A DNA stretch of 6,297 bases from Bacteroidota bacterium (lineage in GTDB: Bacteria > Bacteroidota > Bacteroidia > Flavobacteriales_D > Crocinitomicaceae), in the NCBI GenBank assembly GCA_006226555.1, contig SBGS01000139.1, positions 1-6,297 of the forward strand, given 5' to 3'. Within the stretch, counting starts at the first letter, position 1. Each line of letters opens with the position of its first letter. The position numbers and the translations under genes are program-made. The notes below the pieces were generated by a model. The model had not been told where the DNA came from. It ran no database searches and saw nothing but the letters and a program-made list of their open reading frames with translations. This document shows, piece by piece, positions 1 through 6,283 of this stretch.

Positions 1-1
1 C

Positions 2-562
2 ATCGTTATCAACCCATTCTATAATTTTCTATTCAATTATATAGGTCTGATGCAAATGGATACGCTGATTGACGGCTTACCGACGTTCAGTTATTATGCG
101 GAAGATCAAGCTTCATTATTTGGGGCCGATCTTGGAATACATTATCACCCTCACTTCGCCCACTTTCTGCATATAGAATCGACTTACAGTTATGTTCGAG
201 GACATAATGAGAGTGGGGCAGATCTGAGTTTAATGCCACAAGCCAGATTAAATACCTTATTAAAATTCACCTTTGAGGGAAAATGGAAAAAGAGAATAGA
301 AAATCTCGTTTTCCAGCATCAATATTTCTTCAGACAGGATCAAGTTGGAGTATTTGAAACACCATCCATAGATTATCATGTGATCAATGTAGGATTAAAT
401 GGAAAAGTGGGAACGAACCACATTTTCAGATGGACACTTGGAGTTAAAAATGCATTGAATGCGAATTATATCAATCATCTTTCACGCCTTAAGAATATTC
501 AGACAATGGATATGGGCAGAAACATCTATGTAGGACTTACCTACGAAATACCTTCATTTTAA
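2..562 (+). CDS. TonB-dependent outer-membrane receptor, C-terminal part (5' end outside window)
   Basis: The frame is open from the left edge, so the gene begins upstream; 186 residues are visible. They correspond to the last strands of a 22-stranded beta-barrel that imports a bound ligand across the outer membrane using TonB energy. Family signatures seen are an early NPFYNF segment, DGLPTFSY followed by an acidic/aromatic strand and a GADLGIHYHP strand, the PQARLN turn, FETPSIDYHVINVGL, and a final LGVKNALNANYINHLSRLK...GRNIYVGLTYEI block. The protein ends in Phe, as outer-membrane barrels usually do. The plug, TonB box and any N-terminal carboxypeptidase-like domain are not in the window. 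A His-rich run (HYHPHFAHFLH) in the barrel and the Cys/His-rich lipoprotein 16 bases downstream hint at a metal ligand (zinc, copper or heme), but that is inference. The ATG at 50 is internal and is not the true start. Confidence 0.9.
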   Translation: MVINPFYNFLFNYIGLMQMDTLIDGLPTFSYYAEDQASLFGADLGIHYHPHFAHFLHIESTYSYVRGHNESGADLSLMPQARLNTLLKFTFEGKWKKRIENLVFQHQYFFRQDQVGVFETPSIDYHVINVGLNGKVGTNHIFRWTLGVKNALNANYINHLSRLKNIQTMDMGRNIYVGLTYEIPSF

Positions 563-578
563 CCTTAAAAAAAATAAC

Positions 579-791
579 ATGAAAAAAGTAAATTTAGTTT
601 TGGGAGCTTTCCTTCTTGGAACAGTACTGTTAACATCGTGTAAAAAAGAAGAGTGCCATGAATGTCACTACGACGGACCATCTGGTGAAGTTGAATTAGG
701 CGAAAAATGTGGCGACGAGCTTGAAAGCCTTGAGGCTTCTGGTATTAACGTTGATGGCACGAACTATGAAGTTCATTGTCACGATCATTAA
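579..791 (+). CDS. Small Cys/His-rich lipoprotein, function unknown
   Basis: This 70-residue protein has a lipoprotein signal peptide: MKK, a hydrophobic segment at about residues 4-18, and the lipobox LLTSC with the lipidated Cys at 21. The mature part is only about 50 residues, acidic, with four further Cys (26, 29, 44, 67) and five His (27, 30, 66, 68, 70). C26-H27-E28-C29-H30 formally matches the CXXCH heme-c motif, and the C-terminus is HCHDH. The four Cys could form two disulfides or a metal site. Short lipoproteins with paired Cys are common in Bacteroidota, mostly uncharacterised. The start lies 16 bases after the receptor stop, behind an A-rich stretch, so the two are probably co-transcribed; a role as surface or periplasmic partner of the receptor is plausible but unproven. 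The shared terminator follows about 80 bases downstream. I do not recognise a named family. Confidence 0.8.
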   Translation: MKKVNLVLGAFLLGTVLLTSCKKEECHECHYDGPSGEVELGEKCGDELESLEASGINVDGTNYEVHCHDH

Positions 792-867
792 AATCGTTAC
801 TTCAACAAATACGTGCATTTAAATAATGTGCGGGAGGTTAGAGAAGCCATTTAATTATGGCAAAAAA

Positions 868-900
868 AAGGGAGTTCATTTGAACTCCCTTCTTTATTTT
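868..900. terminator. Bidirectional intrinsic terminator between convergent genes
   Basis: A perfect 8-bp GC-containing stem (GGGAGTTC at 870-877 with GAACTCCC at 882-889, loop ATTT) is extended by two A-T pairs at its base (868-869 with 890-891). On the plus strand it is followed by the T-rich TCTTTATTTT, ending the receptor-lipoprotein unit. On the minus strand the A-run at 862-869 reads as a T-run, so the same hairpin can end gap transcription. The rest of the 792-911 gap holds nothing else I can support. Confidence 0.88.
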
Positions 901-911
901 GTTTGCGAGGA

Positions 912-2363
912 TCAATAATAGATCGCTCTTCTCACTTTAGTGACATATTTCGCCAAACGAATTACTTGTTTCGTATAACCGTACTCGTTATCGTACCAGG
1001 CGTACAATACAACGTTTTTACCGTCATTAGAAACTATTGATGCGTTTGAATCGAACACTGAACAGCACGTATTACCAATAATATCGCTTGAAACGAGCTC
1101 AGGATCATAAGCATAGTAGATCTGATTTACCAAATCACCATTCAAAGCAGCATCCTTCACGATGTTATTCACTTCTTCAACAGATGTTCCTTTTTCCAAT
1201 TCTAGTGACAAGATTGCAAGGGAACCGTTTGGAGTAGGTACACGCACCGCATTTGCAGTCAACTTATCTTTTAGCTCAGGGATCACTTTTGTTACAGCAT
1301 TACCCGCACCAGTTGAAGTAATTACCATGTTGATAGCTGCAGATCTACCTCTTCTTGGTTTTTTATGCATGTTATCCAATAAGTTCTGGTCATTGGTGTA
1401 TGCATGAACCGTTTCGATGTGTCCTTTAACAACGCCATATTTGTCATTCACGACCTTCAAAATTGGTGAGATCGCATTTGTTGTACAAGAAGCAGCAGAA
1501 TAGATGCGATCATTTTCAAGATCGATCATGTCCTGATTAATTCCATAAACGACATTTGGGATCTCTTTTCCAGGAGCAGTAAGCAACACGCGAGAAGTAC
1601 CTTTCGCTTGTAAATGACGCGATAATGCTTCTTTTGTGGTAAACACACCGGTATTGTCAATGACCAAGGCATTATTGATACCGTATTGCGTGTAATCAAT
1701 ATCCTCAGGGTTGTTCGCGCTGATCATTTGAATGATCTGTCCGTTTACGATCATTGTTCTATTTTCAAGATCAACGTCAACAGTTCCTCTGAAAGCTCCG
1801 TGTACTGAGTCGTTTTTCAAGAGAGCAGCTCTTTTGATAAGATCTGCATCAGAATCACCACGTGTAACAATTGCTCTCAAACGAAGCTGCTGTCCTTTTC
1901 CTGCTTGTTTGATCAATTCTCTGGCAGCCAAACGTCCGATACGACCAAATCCATAAAGAACAACGTCTCTAGGTTCAAATGATTGCTGATTTTCTTTTTC
2001 AAAACCGGTAAGTTTTGCACTAAGGAAGTCGTTCATAGTGTTGTAAGTCGACTTCTCAGCAAGCCATTCACTCGCAAGTTTACCGATATCGATCTTCGCC
2101 GGGGCAAGATCCATTTTCATCAGTTCTTCAGCAAGAGAGGAAGTAGAAAAAATGTCAATTGGTTTATTAACGACATTTTTAGAGTATTCATGTAGGTTCA
2201 GAATCTCAGAGATCGTAACATCGATCAAGTGATTGCGGAACAAGACAAGCTCAACTCCTTTGTCATACAACAATTCTCCAACTTTGCTTGAAAGCTTAAC
2301 TGCAGCTCTTTCTCTTTCAATGTGAGAAGTTAGCTCTTTTTCGTACCCGAGGGCTGTTTCCAT
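912..2363 (-). CDS. gap: Glyceraldehyde-3-phosphate dehydrogenase, long form
   Basis: This cytoplasmic enzyme converts glyceraldehyde 3-phosphate, phosphate and NAD(P)+ to 1,3-bisphosphoglycerate in glycolysis or gluconeogenesis. At 483 residues it is about 150 longer than classical GAPDH (around 330-340). Residues 1-130 are an N-terminal extension (YEKEL, ELVLFRNHLID, NLHEY and KPIDIF segments) that I recall as shared by the long-form GAPDHs of Bacteroidota and some Gammaproteobacteria. The Rossmann domain starts near 134 with GFGRIGR (138-144). The catalytic Cys is 293 in SCTTN and the catalytic His is 320 in TVHAYT. TGAGNAVTKVIPEL, RVPTPNGS and WYDNEYGY complete the catalytic domain. At the end of the second Rossmann strand the usual Asp of NAD-type enzymes seems replaced by VTRGD, so NADP+ or dual use is possible. 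The gene lies after rpoD but is separated from it by a terminator, so it probably has its own promoter. Confidence 0.95.
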   Translation of the reverse strand: METALGYEKELTSHIERERAAVKLSSKVGELLYDKGVELVLFRNHLIDVTISEILNLHEYSKNVVNKPIDIFSTSSLAEELMKMDLAPAKIDIGKLASEWLAEKSTYNTMNDFLSAKLTGFEKENQQSFEPRDVVLYGFGRIGRLAARELIKQAGKGQQLRLRAIVTRGDSDADLIKRAALLKNDSVHGAFRGTVDVDLENRTMIVNGQIIQMISANNPEDIDYTQYGINNALVIDNTGVFTTKEALSRHLQAKGTSRVLLTAPGKEIPNVVYGINQDMIDLENDRIYSAASCTTNAISPILKVVNDKYGVVKGHIETVHAYTNDQNLLDNMHKKPRRGRSAAINMVITSTGAGNAVTKVIPELKDKLTANAVRVPTPNGSLAILSLELEKGTSVEEVNNIVKDAALNGDLVNQIYYAYDPELVSSDIIGNTCCSVFDSNASIVSNDGKNVVLYAWYDNEYGYTKQVIRLAKYVTKVRRAIYY

Positions 2364-2401
2364 TGTTTGTTGATTATTAAATAGATATGTGAAACATAAA
2401 A

Positions 2402-2433
2402 CAAAAAAAAGCCGCCACGAAATCGGGCAGCTT
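2402..2433 (-). terminator. Intrinsic terminator after rpoD
   Basis: On the minus strand the transcript forms AAGCTGCC (2433-2426) paired with GGCGGCTT (2416-2409), with one G-U wobble and a 9-base loop, followed by a run of eight T (2410-2403). It starts only 9 bases after the rpoD stop codon and ends about 38 bases before the gap start. It should separate most rpoD transcription from gap. Confidence 0.85.
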
Positions 2434-2442
2434 TTCTAATTC

Positions 2443-3309
2443 TTATCCTAAATAAGCCTTCAAGAGTTTATTGCGAGATGTATGACGCAATCTTCTGATA
2501 GCCTTTTCTTTTATTTGACGCACGCGCTCGCGAGTCAGATTGAATTTAGCTCCAATCTCCTCAAGTGTCAATCCGTGATTCATTCCAATCCCGAAGAACA
2601 GGCGAATGATCTCACGTTCTTTATCTGTCAATGTGCTCAAAGATCGTTCGATCTCTTTTTGAAGCGACTCTGCCATTAATGCGTGGTCCGCTTTAGGAGA
2701 ATCTGTATTCGCCATTACGTCCATCAATGTTCCTCCATCTTCAGAAGTTGAAAGAGGAGCATCCATAGATACGTGACGTCCGGAAACGTTCAAACTTTCC
2801 TTGATCTTATCTTCAGGAACTTCCAAAGCTTCAGCAAGTTCTTCAGCTGAAGGTGGGCGCTCAAATTCCTGCTCCAATCTGGAGAAGGCTTTGTTGATCT
2901 TGTTCAAAGATCCAACCTGGTTCAAAGGTAAACGTACGATACGTGCCTGTTCAGCCAAAGCTTGAAGAATTGACTGACGGATCCACCATACAGCGTATGA
3001 AATGAATTTAAATCCACGAGTCTCGTCAAATTTTTGAGCTGCTTTAATCAACCCTAGATTTCCTTCATTAATGAGGTCGGGTAGGGTTAACCCTTGATTT
3101 TGATACTGTTTTGCAACAGAAACAACGAATCGAAGATTGGCTCTCGTTAATTTTTCAAGGGCTTTTTGGTCTCCTTGCTTGATCCTTCTTGCCAGTTCTA
3201 CTTCCTCTTCCGCTGTGATTAATTCTTCTTTACCAATGTCTTGTAGGTACTTGTCTAACGACTGACTCTCACGATTGGTAATCGATTTGGTGATTTTAAG
3301 TTGTCTCAT
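2443..3309 (-). CDS. rpoD: Primary (housekeeping) sigma factor of RNA polymerase, Bacteroidota type
   Basis: This 288-residue protein binds core RNA polymerase and directs it to most promoters. It starts MRQLKITKSITNRES, the usual opening of Bacteroidota RpoD/SigA, and lacks the region 1.1 of proteobacterial RpoD; that is normal for this phylum, not a truncation. Region 1.2 covers roughly residues 16-50 (SLDKYLQDIGKEEL). Region 2 covers about 52-125, with core-binding DLINEGNLGLIKAAQKFD (78-95) and the -10-melting and recognition stretch around FISYAVWWIRQSI (102-114). Region 3 covers about 128-205. Region 4 covers about 220-280, with the helix-turn-helix LTLEEIGAKFNLTRERVRQI (247-266) for the -33 element. 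A perfect Bacteroidota promoter lies 39 bases upstream, so the gene probably responds to its own product. htrA lies upstream and gap downstream on the same strand. Confidence 0.97.
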   Translation of the reverse strand: MRQLKITKSITNRESQSLDKYLQDIGKEELITAEEEVELARRIKQGDQKALEKLTRANLRFVVSVAKQYQNQGLTLPDLINEGNLGLIKAAQKFDETRGFKFISYAVWWIRQSILQALAEQARIVRLPLNQVGSLNKINKAFSRLEQEFERPPSAEELAEALEVPEDKIKESLNVSGRHVSMDAPLSTSEDGGTLMDVMANTDSPKADHALMAESLQKEIERSLSTLTDKEREIIRLFFGIGMNHGLTLEEIGAKFNLTRERVRQIKEKAIRRLRHTSRNKLLKAYLG

Positions 3310-3347
3310 ATAGCTCTAAAAACGACTTTTTTCCTTTAAAGGGACTG

Positions 3348-3380
3348 CAAAGATACGGCTAAAGTCATGGGGTTTCCAAA
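3348..3380 (-). promoter_or_regulatory. Predicted rpoD promoter, Bacteroidota consensus
   Basis: Read on the minus strand, TTTG (3380-3377) is followed after 21 bases by TATCTTTG (3355-3348), a perfect match to the Bacteroidota primary-sigma consensus TTTG and TAnnTTTG. It predicts transcription starting near 3344 and a leader of about 35 bases before the rpoD ATG at 3309. It lies in the 121-base gap between htrA and rpoD, where no convincing htrA terminator is visible. Confidence 0.72.
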
Positions 3381-3430
3381 AAAATGTGGACTGAATTATA
3401 AACAAAATGCAATATTCACTTTACAATTTG

Positions 3431-4909
3431 TTAATCTAATCCGAATCCTACCCATTCTTTTTTACCACTTTCCGTGAGTATCTCTAACAAAACGCCTTTG
3501 TTCGATTTATCATTTAACTTGTTAGTGAGTTGTTCAACAGAGGTAACTCCTTCGTTGTTGATCTTTGTAATGGTCATTCCTTCTTGCAGACCGAGGGCTT
3601 TAAGTTTCCCAGCACTCAACGATTTGATCTTTACTCCATTGTTGATACCTAACTCTTCTTTTTCTTTACTCGTTAATTCGCGAAATGTTGCACCAAGTGC
3701 ATAATTTTTTTTCACTTCTTCCTTTGAAACAAGAGAGGTTTCTCCATCTTTATTTCTCAACAGGATCTCTTTAACTTCCTCTTCACCTTTTTTATTGCGA
3801 ATTGTAACAGAGATCTTGTCTCCGGGTCTTCTTTTTCCAACTTCTTCCTGTAGGCTCGCGACATTGTTCACTTCTTTATTTCCAATCTTCAGGATCACAT
3901 CACCTTCTTTAACACCTGCTTTTTCAGCGCCTCCATCTTCAACTACTCCTGCAACATATACACCTTTCATGTCCTTCAGTGACTTTTCTTCTTTCAAATC
4001 CTGGGTAATGTCTGAGATCTGAACGCCTAAATAACCACGTTGTACTATACCGAAATCGATTAGGTCGCTCATTACTTTCTTCACCAGATTTACAGGCACA
4101 GCAAAGGAATATCCCGCATAACTTCCGGTGCGAGATGCGATGGCTGTGTTAATTCCAACCAACTCTCCTTTTGTGTTTACGAGTGCGCCGCCACTGTTAC
4201 CTGGGTTTACCGCAGCATCGGTCTGAATAAACGATTCAATCGGTACGATATCCTTGCTTGTCCTTTCAGAAAGTAGATTGATGTTACGGGCTTTAGCCGA
4301 GACAATTCCTGCTGTAACGGTAGAAGTTAGATTAAAAGGATTTCCTACCGCTAGAACCCATTCTCCGATATGGATATCATCACTATTTCCCAGTGGAACA
4401 GATGGGAGGTCCTGTTCATCTATCTTGATCACTGCAATATCCGTTGAGGGGTCAGTTCCAATGATCTTTGCCTTATATTTTCTATTGTCATTAAGCGTGA
4501 CTTCGATCTCAGAGGCATCTTCGATAACGTGATTGTTCGTCACGATGTAGCCATCATTTGTAACAATTACACCTGATCCAGAGCCGGAACCAAATTGTTT
4601 GAATTCTCTTCCTCCCGCACCAGGACCATAAAAGAACTCATAAAACGGATCTCTTTGAAATTGCGTTGTGACTACTTTTGTGGTTACGTGTACTACCGAG
4701 TTTACAGTGTTTTCCGAAGCAAAAACAAAGTCTTCAGCAGGAATAGAATTGGCGCCTGTAAAAGTTGTCTTGTGAACAGGAATATCTGAGAAATATCCCG
4801 AAGTACTTGTGGATCCCGCTTCCTGAGTATTTTGTGTGATCAATAAAACTGATAGTGGTAACATTCCACCCAATAAACCAATACCGAAAATTTTCAAATG
4901 TTGTTTCAT
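3431..4909 (-). CDS. htrA: HtrA/DegP-family periplasmic serine protease (Do-like) with two PDZ domains
   Basis: This envelope protease/chaperone degrades or refolds damaged exported proteins. Residues 5-25 form a hydrophobic N-terminal segment that carries the protein across the inner membrane; no clear AxA cleavage site follows, so it may stay anchored. The trypsin-like domain spans about 60-285 with the full triad: His127 in TNNHV, Asp157 in STDIAVIK and Ser239 in NPGNSGGAL. A long Gly- and aromatic-rich loop (about 81-113, with DPFYEFFYGPGAGG and GSGSGSG) matches the LA loop region of DegP. PDZ1 begins at RGYLGV (291-296) and runs to about 385. A second, more diverged PDZ spans about 403-490 (MTITKINNEGVTSVEQL). 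The length of 492 is typical for two-PDZ members. It is divergent from dapF, and rpoD follows on the same strand. Family-wide, such genes are often induced by heat or envelope stress; no such regulatory site is visible here. Confidence 0.95.
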   Translation of the reverse strand: MKQHLKIFGIGLLGGMLPLSVLLITQNTQEAGSTSTSGYFSDIPVHKTTFTGANSIPAEDFVFASENTVNSVVHVTTKVVTTQFQRDPFYEFFYGPGAGGREFKQFGSGSGSGVIVTNDGYIVTNNHVIEDASEIEVTLNDNRKYKAKIIGTDPSTDIAVIKIDEQDLPSVPLGNSDDIHIGEWVLAVGNPFNLTSTVTAGIVSAKARNINLLSERTSKDIVPIESFIQTDAAVNPGNSGGALVNTKGELVGINTAIASRTGSYAGYSFAVPVNLVKKVMSDLIDFGIVQRGYLGVQISDITQDLKEEKSLKDMKGVYVAGVVEDGGAEKAGVKEGDVILKIGNKEVNNVASLQEEVGKRRPGDKISVTIRNKKGEEEVKEILLRNKDGETSLVSKEEVKKNYALGATFRELTSKEKEELGINNGVKIKSLSAGKLKALGLQEGMTITKINNEGVTSVEQLTNKLNDKSNKGVLLEILTESGKKEWVGFGLD

Positions 4910-4940
4910 AATTCAATTCTTTTGATTCGTCCTTGATACG

Positions 4941-4975
4941 CAATAATAACGCCATGTCATCTATATCGTGTACAA
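4941..4975 (-). promoter_or_regulatory. Possible htrA promoter
   Basis: On the minus strand TATTATTG (4948-4941) matches five of the six fixed positions of TAnnTTTG, with TTG (4975-4973) 24 bases upstream, slightly beyond the usual spacing. It would give a start near 4937 and a leader of about 28 bases. It is the best candidate in the divergent region but imperfect, and a stress-specific sigma factor could use a different site. Confidence 0.35.
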
Positions 4976-5002
4976 GGTGCGTGTTAAAGATTGTTAAGTG
5001 AA

Positions 5003-5035
5003 TTGATGCTGATTCCTTTATTGTGCCTACATTTG
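5003..5035 (+). promoter_or_regulatory. Predicted dapF promoter abutting the start codon
   Basis: TACATTTG (5028-5035) is a perfect match to the Bacteroidota -7 element TAnnTTTG, and TTG (5003-5005) lies 22 bases upstream as a -33 element. Only four bases separate the -7 element from the dapF ATG at 5040, so the predicted transcript starts at or within a base or two of that ATG, implying a leaderless mRNA. Confidence 0.5.
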
Positions 5036-5039
5036 AAGC

Positions 5040-5819
5040 ATGAAGCAAATTGCATTTGTGAAATATCAGGGCACCGGAAATGATTTCGTTATGCTTGATA
5101 ATTTGTCAGGTAAATATGACAATTTGTCGATTTCGGATATTCAATATATATGTGATCGGAAATTTGGCGTTGGAGCAGATGGACTTATAAAGTTGAATAA
5201 AAAGGACGGAGTTGATTTTTATGTCGATTACTACAATTCTGATGGTTCTCAGAGTTTTTGTGGAAATGGGGCCAGATGCGCAGTTGCTTTTGCGAAAGAA
5301 TTGGGAGTGATCGACCAAAATACTGTGTTCGATGCGATAGATGGAGTGCATGCTGCAAGTATTGATGGTACTGGGTTGGTAAGTTTAAAGATGTCAGATG
5401 TGCGCAGTGTTTCTGAAGAGCAAAGTGTATTTGTTATAGATACAGGATCACCACATTATATTGATTTCAGCAATGACGAGGATATTGTTGAGTTTGGAAA
5501 ACGTATTCGCTATTCTGATCGCTTCAGAGAAAATGGGATCAATGTTAATCAAGTAAGAGAAGAAAATAAGAACACCATAAGGGTTTTAACATATGAGAGG
5601 GGGGTGGAAGACGAAACGCTTTCATGTGGTACCGGAGTAACGGCCTGTGCCTTAGCTCAAATGAAGAGAATCGGATTGGAAGCAGGAAGGATCGAAGTGT
5701 CTACAAAAGGAGGGAACTTGGCGGTGGAGGCCAAAATGGATGGTGATGGATTCAATGAAGTTTATCTGATCGGTCCGGCAGAGCGTGTCTTTAGCGGGAC
5801 TATAGAAATTGACCAATAA
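5040..5819 (+). CDS. dapF: Diaminopimelate epimerase
   Basis: This cytoplasmic, cofactor-independent enzyme interconverts LL- and meso-diaminopimelate, giving the meso form used in peptidoglycan and for lysine synthesis. Its 259 residues are normal for the family. Both halves of the duplicated DapF fold are present. The two catalytic Cys are Cys74 in SFCGNGARC and Cys196 in ETLSCGTGV. Substrate-contacting motifs are KYQGTGNDF (8-16), YNSDGS (65-70), the ENGINVN stretch (164-170) and YERGVEDET (185-193). The start is fixed by the conserved opening (MKQIAFVKYQGTGNDF), and no earlier start fits. There is no Shine-Dalgarno-like site, and a promoter -7 element ends four bases before the ATG. The stop codon TAA overlaps the ATG of the next gene (TAATG), so the downstream protein is probably translated by coupling. 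Confidence 0.97.
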   Translation: MKQIAFVKYQGTGNDFVMLDNLSGKYDNLSISDIQYICDRKFGVGADGLIKLNKKDGVDFYVDYYNSDGSQSFCGNGARCAVAFAKELGVIDQNTVFDAIDGVHAASIDGTGLVSLKMSDVRSVSEEQSVFVIDTGSPHYIDFSNDEDIVEFGKRIRYSDRFRENGINVNQVREENKNTIRVLTYERGVEDETLSCGTGVTACALAQMKRIGLEAGRIEVSTKGGNLAVEAKMDGDGFNEVYLIGPAERVFSGTIEIDQ

Positions 5820-6283
5820 TGGAGCGTGATCTTTCACTTTGGCATTCTGAATCACTGACATTATGGGTGTTACATGCGGACAAAATACCCCCGCATATCG
5901 GTATTTCTGATCATACTGGGTTTTACAGTCTAAAGGTCAAGGGAAAAGATGAAGGTCTCAATCTAGAGAAAGTTTTGGAACTTGTATACAAAAAGAGTAT
6001 TCCTACCTTGTTGTATACGCTATCTGCTCCTGGATATAAAAGCTTGGAGGAAGTTTTCGATAGATATGATCGAGCTTCTGCTAATGGCGACACATGTCTA
6101 AGTCCTATATCTGATATACTGGAAATTTCGAACTCTAATACAATCCACGAACTATTGAGCGTTCTGGAAACACGCGGGTTAATCACGGCAACTTTTCAAT
6201 TGAACACTGGGGTTTCCTTCGATGGGATCAAGCATTATACGAAAGACGCTATTGTTTCACGTCTCAAGCTACTTGAATCATGA
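5819..6283 (+). CDS. Uncharacterised 154-residue protein coupled to dapF
   Basis: I do not recognise a named family. The ATG shares one base with the dapF stop (TAATG), and its own stop overlaps a further ATG by 4 bases (ATGA), so it sits inside a tight operon and is very likely expressed. It has no signal peptide or membrane segment, so it should be cytoplasmic. Visible elements are a PPHIGIS motif (24-30) followed by FYSLKVKGKD (35-44), a predicted helix-strand region LNLEKVLELVYKKSIPTLLYTL (47-68), TCLSPI (92-97) and a charged helical C-terminus. The single Cys93 sits in the TCLSPI motif, and His26 in the PPHIG motif. I have an unverified recollection of short Bacteroidota proteins with a similar PPHxG...TCLxPI layout, so it may be a conserved lineage family. 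Its association with dapF suggests a cell-wall or amino-acid link, but that rests on context only. Confidence 0.82.
   Translation: MERDLSLWHSESLTLWVLHADKIPPHIGISDHTGFYSLKVKGKDEGLNLEKVLELVYKKSIPTLLYTLSAPGYKSLEEVFDRYDRASANGDTCLSPISDILEISNSNTIHELLSVLETRGLITATFQLNTGVSFDGIKHYTKDAIVSRLKLLES

Noticed and set aside
50..562. The ATG at 50 as the start of a short 170-residue protein
   Set aside because: The frame is open to the left edge, and the upstream residues (NPFYNF...) match the receptor family, so this is the C-terminal part of a larger gene.
1162..2195. Several plus-strand open frames opposite gap
   Set aside because: They lie entirely within the strongly supported gap gene and have low-complexity, motif-free translations, as expected for antisense shadows.
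2443..3309. Absence of sigma region 1.1, read as a truncated rpoD
   Set aside because: Primary sigma factors of Bacteroidota normally start with the MRQLKITK opening and lack region 1.1, so the gene is intact.
3333..3342. 10-bp perfect palindrome CCTTTAAAGG near the predicted rpoD start site
   Set aside because: A palindrome of this length is expected several times by chance in a window of this size, and no repeat of it or known operator is seen nearby.
4734..5048. A 104-codon minus-strand open frame across the htrA-dapF divergent region
   Set aside because: It overlaps the htrA 5' end in another frame, begins inside dapF, lacks any recognisable motif, and covers the promoter region; it is a shadow frame.
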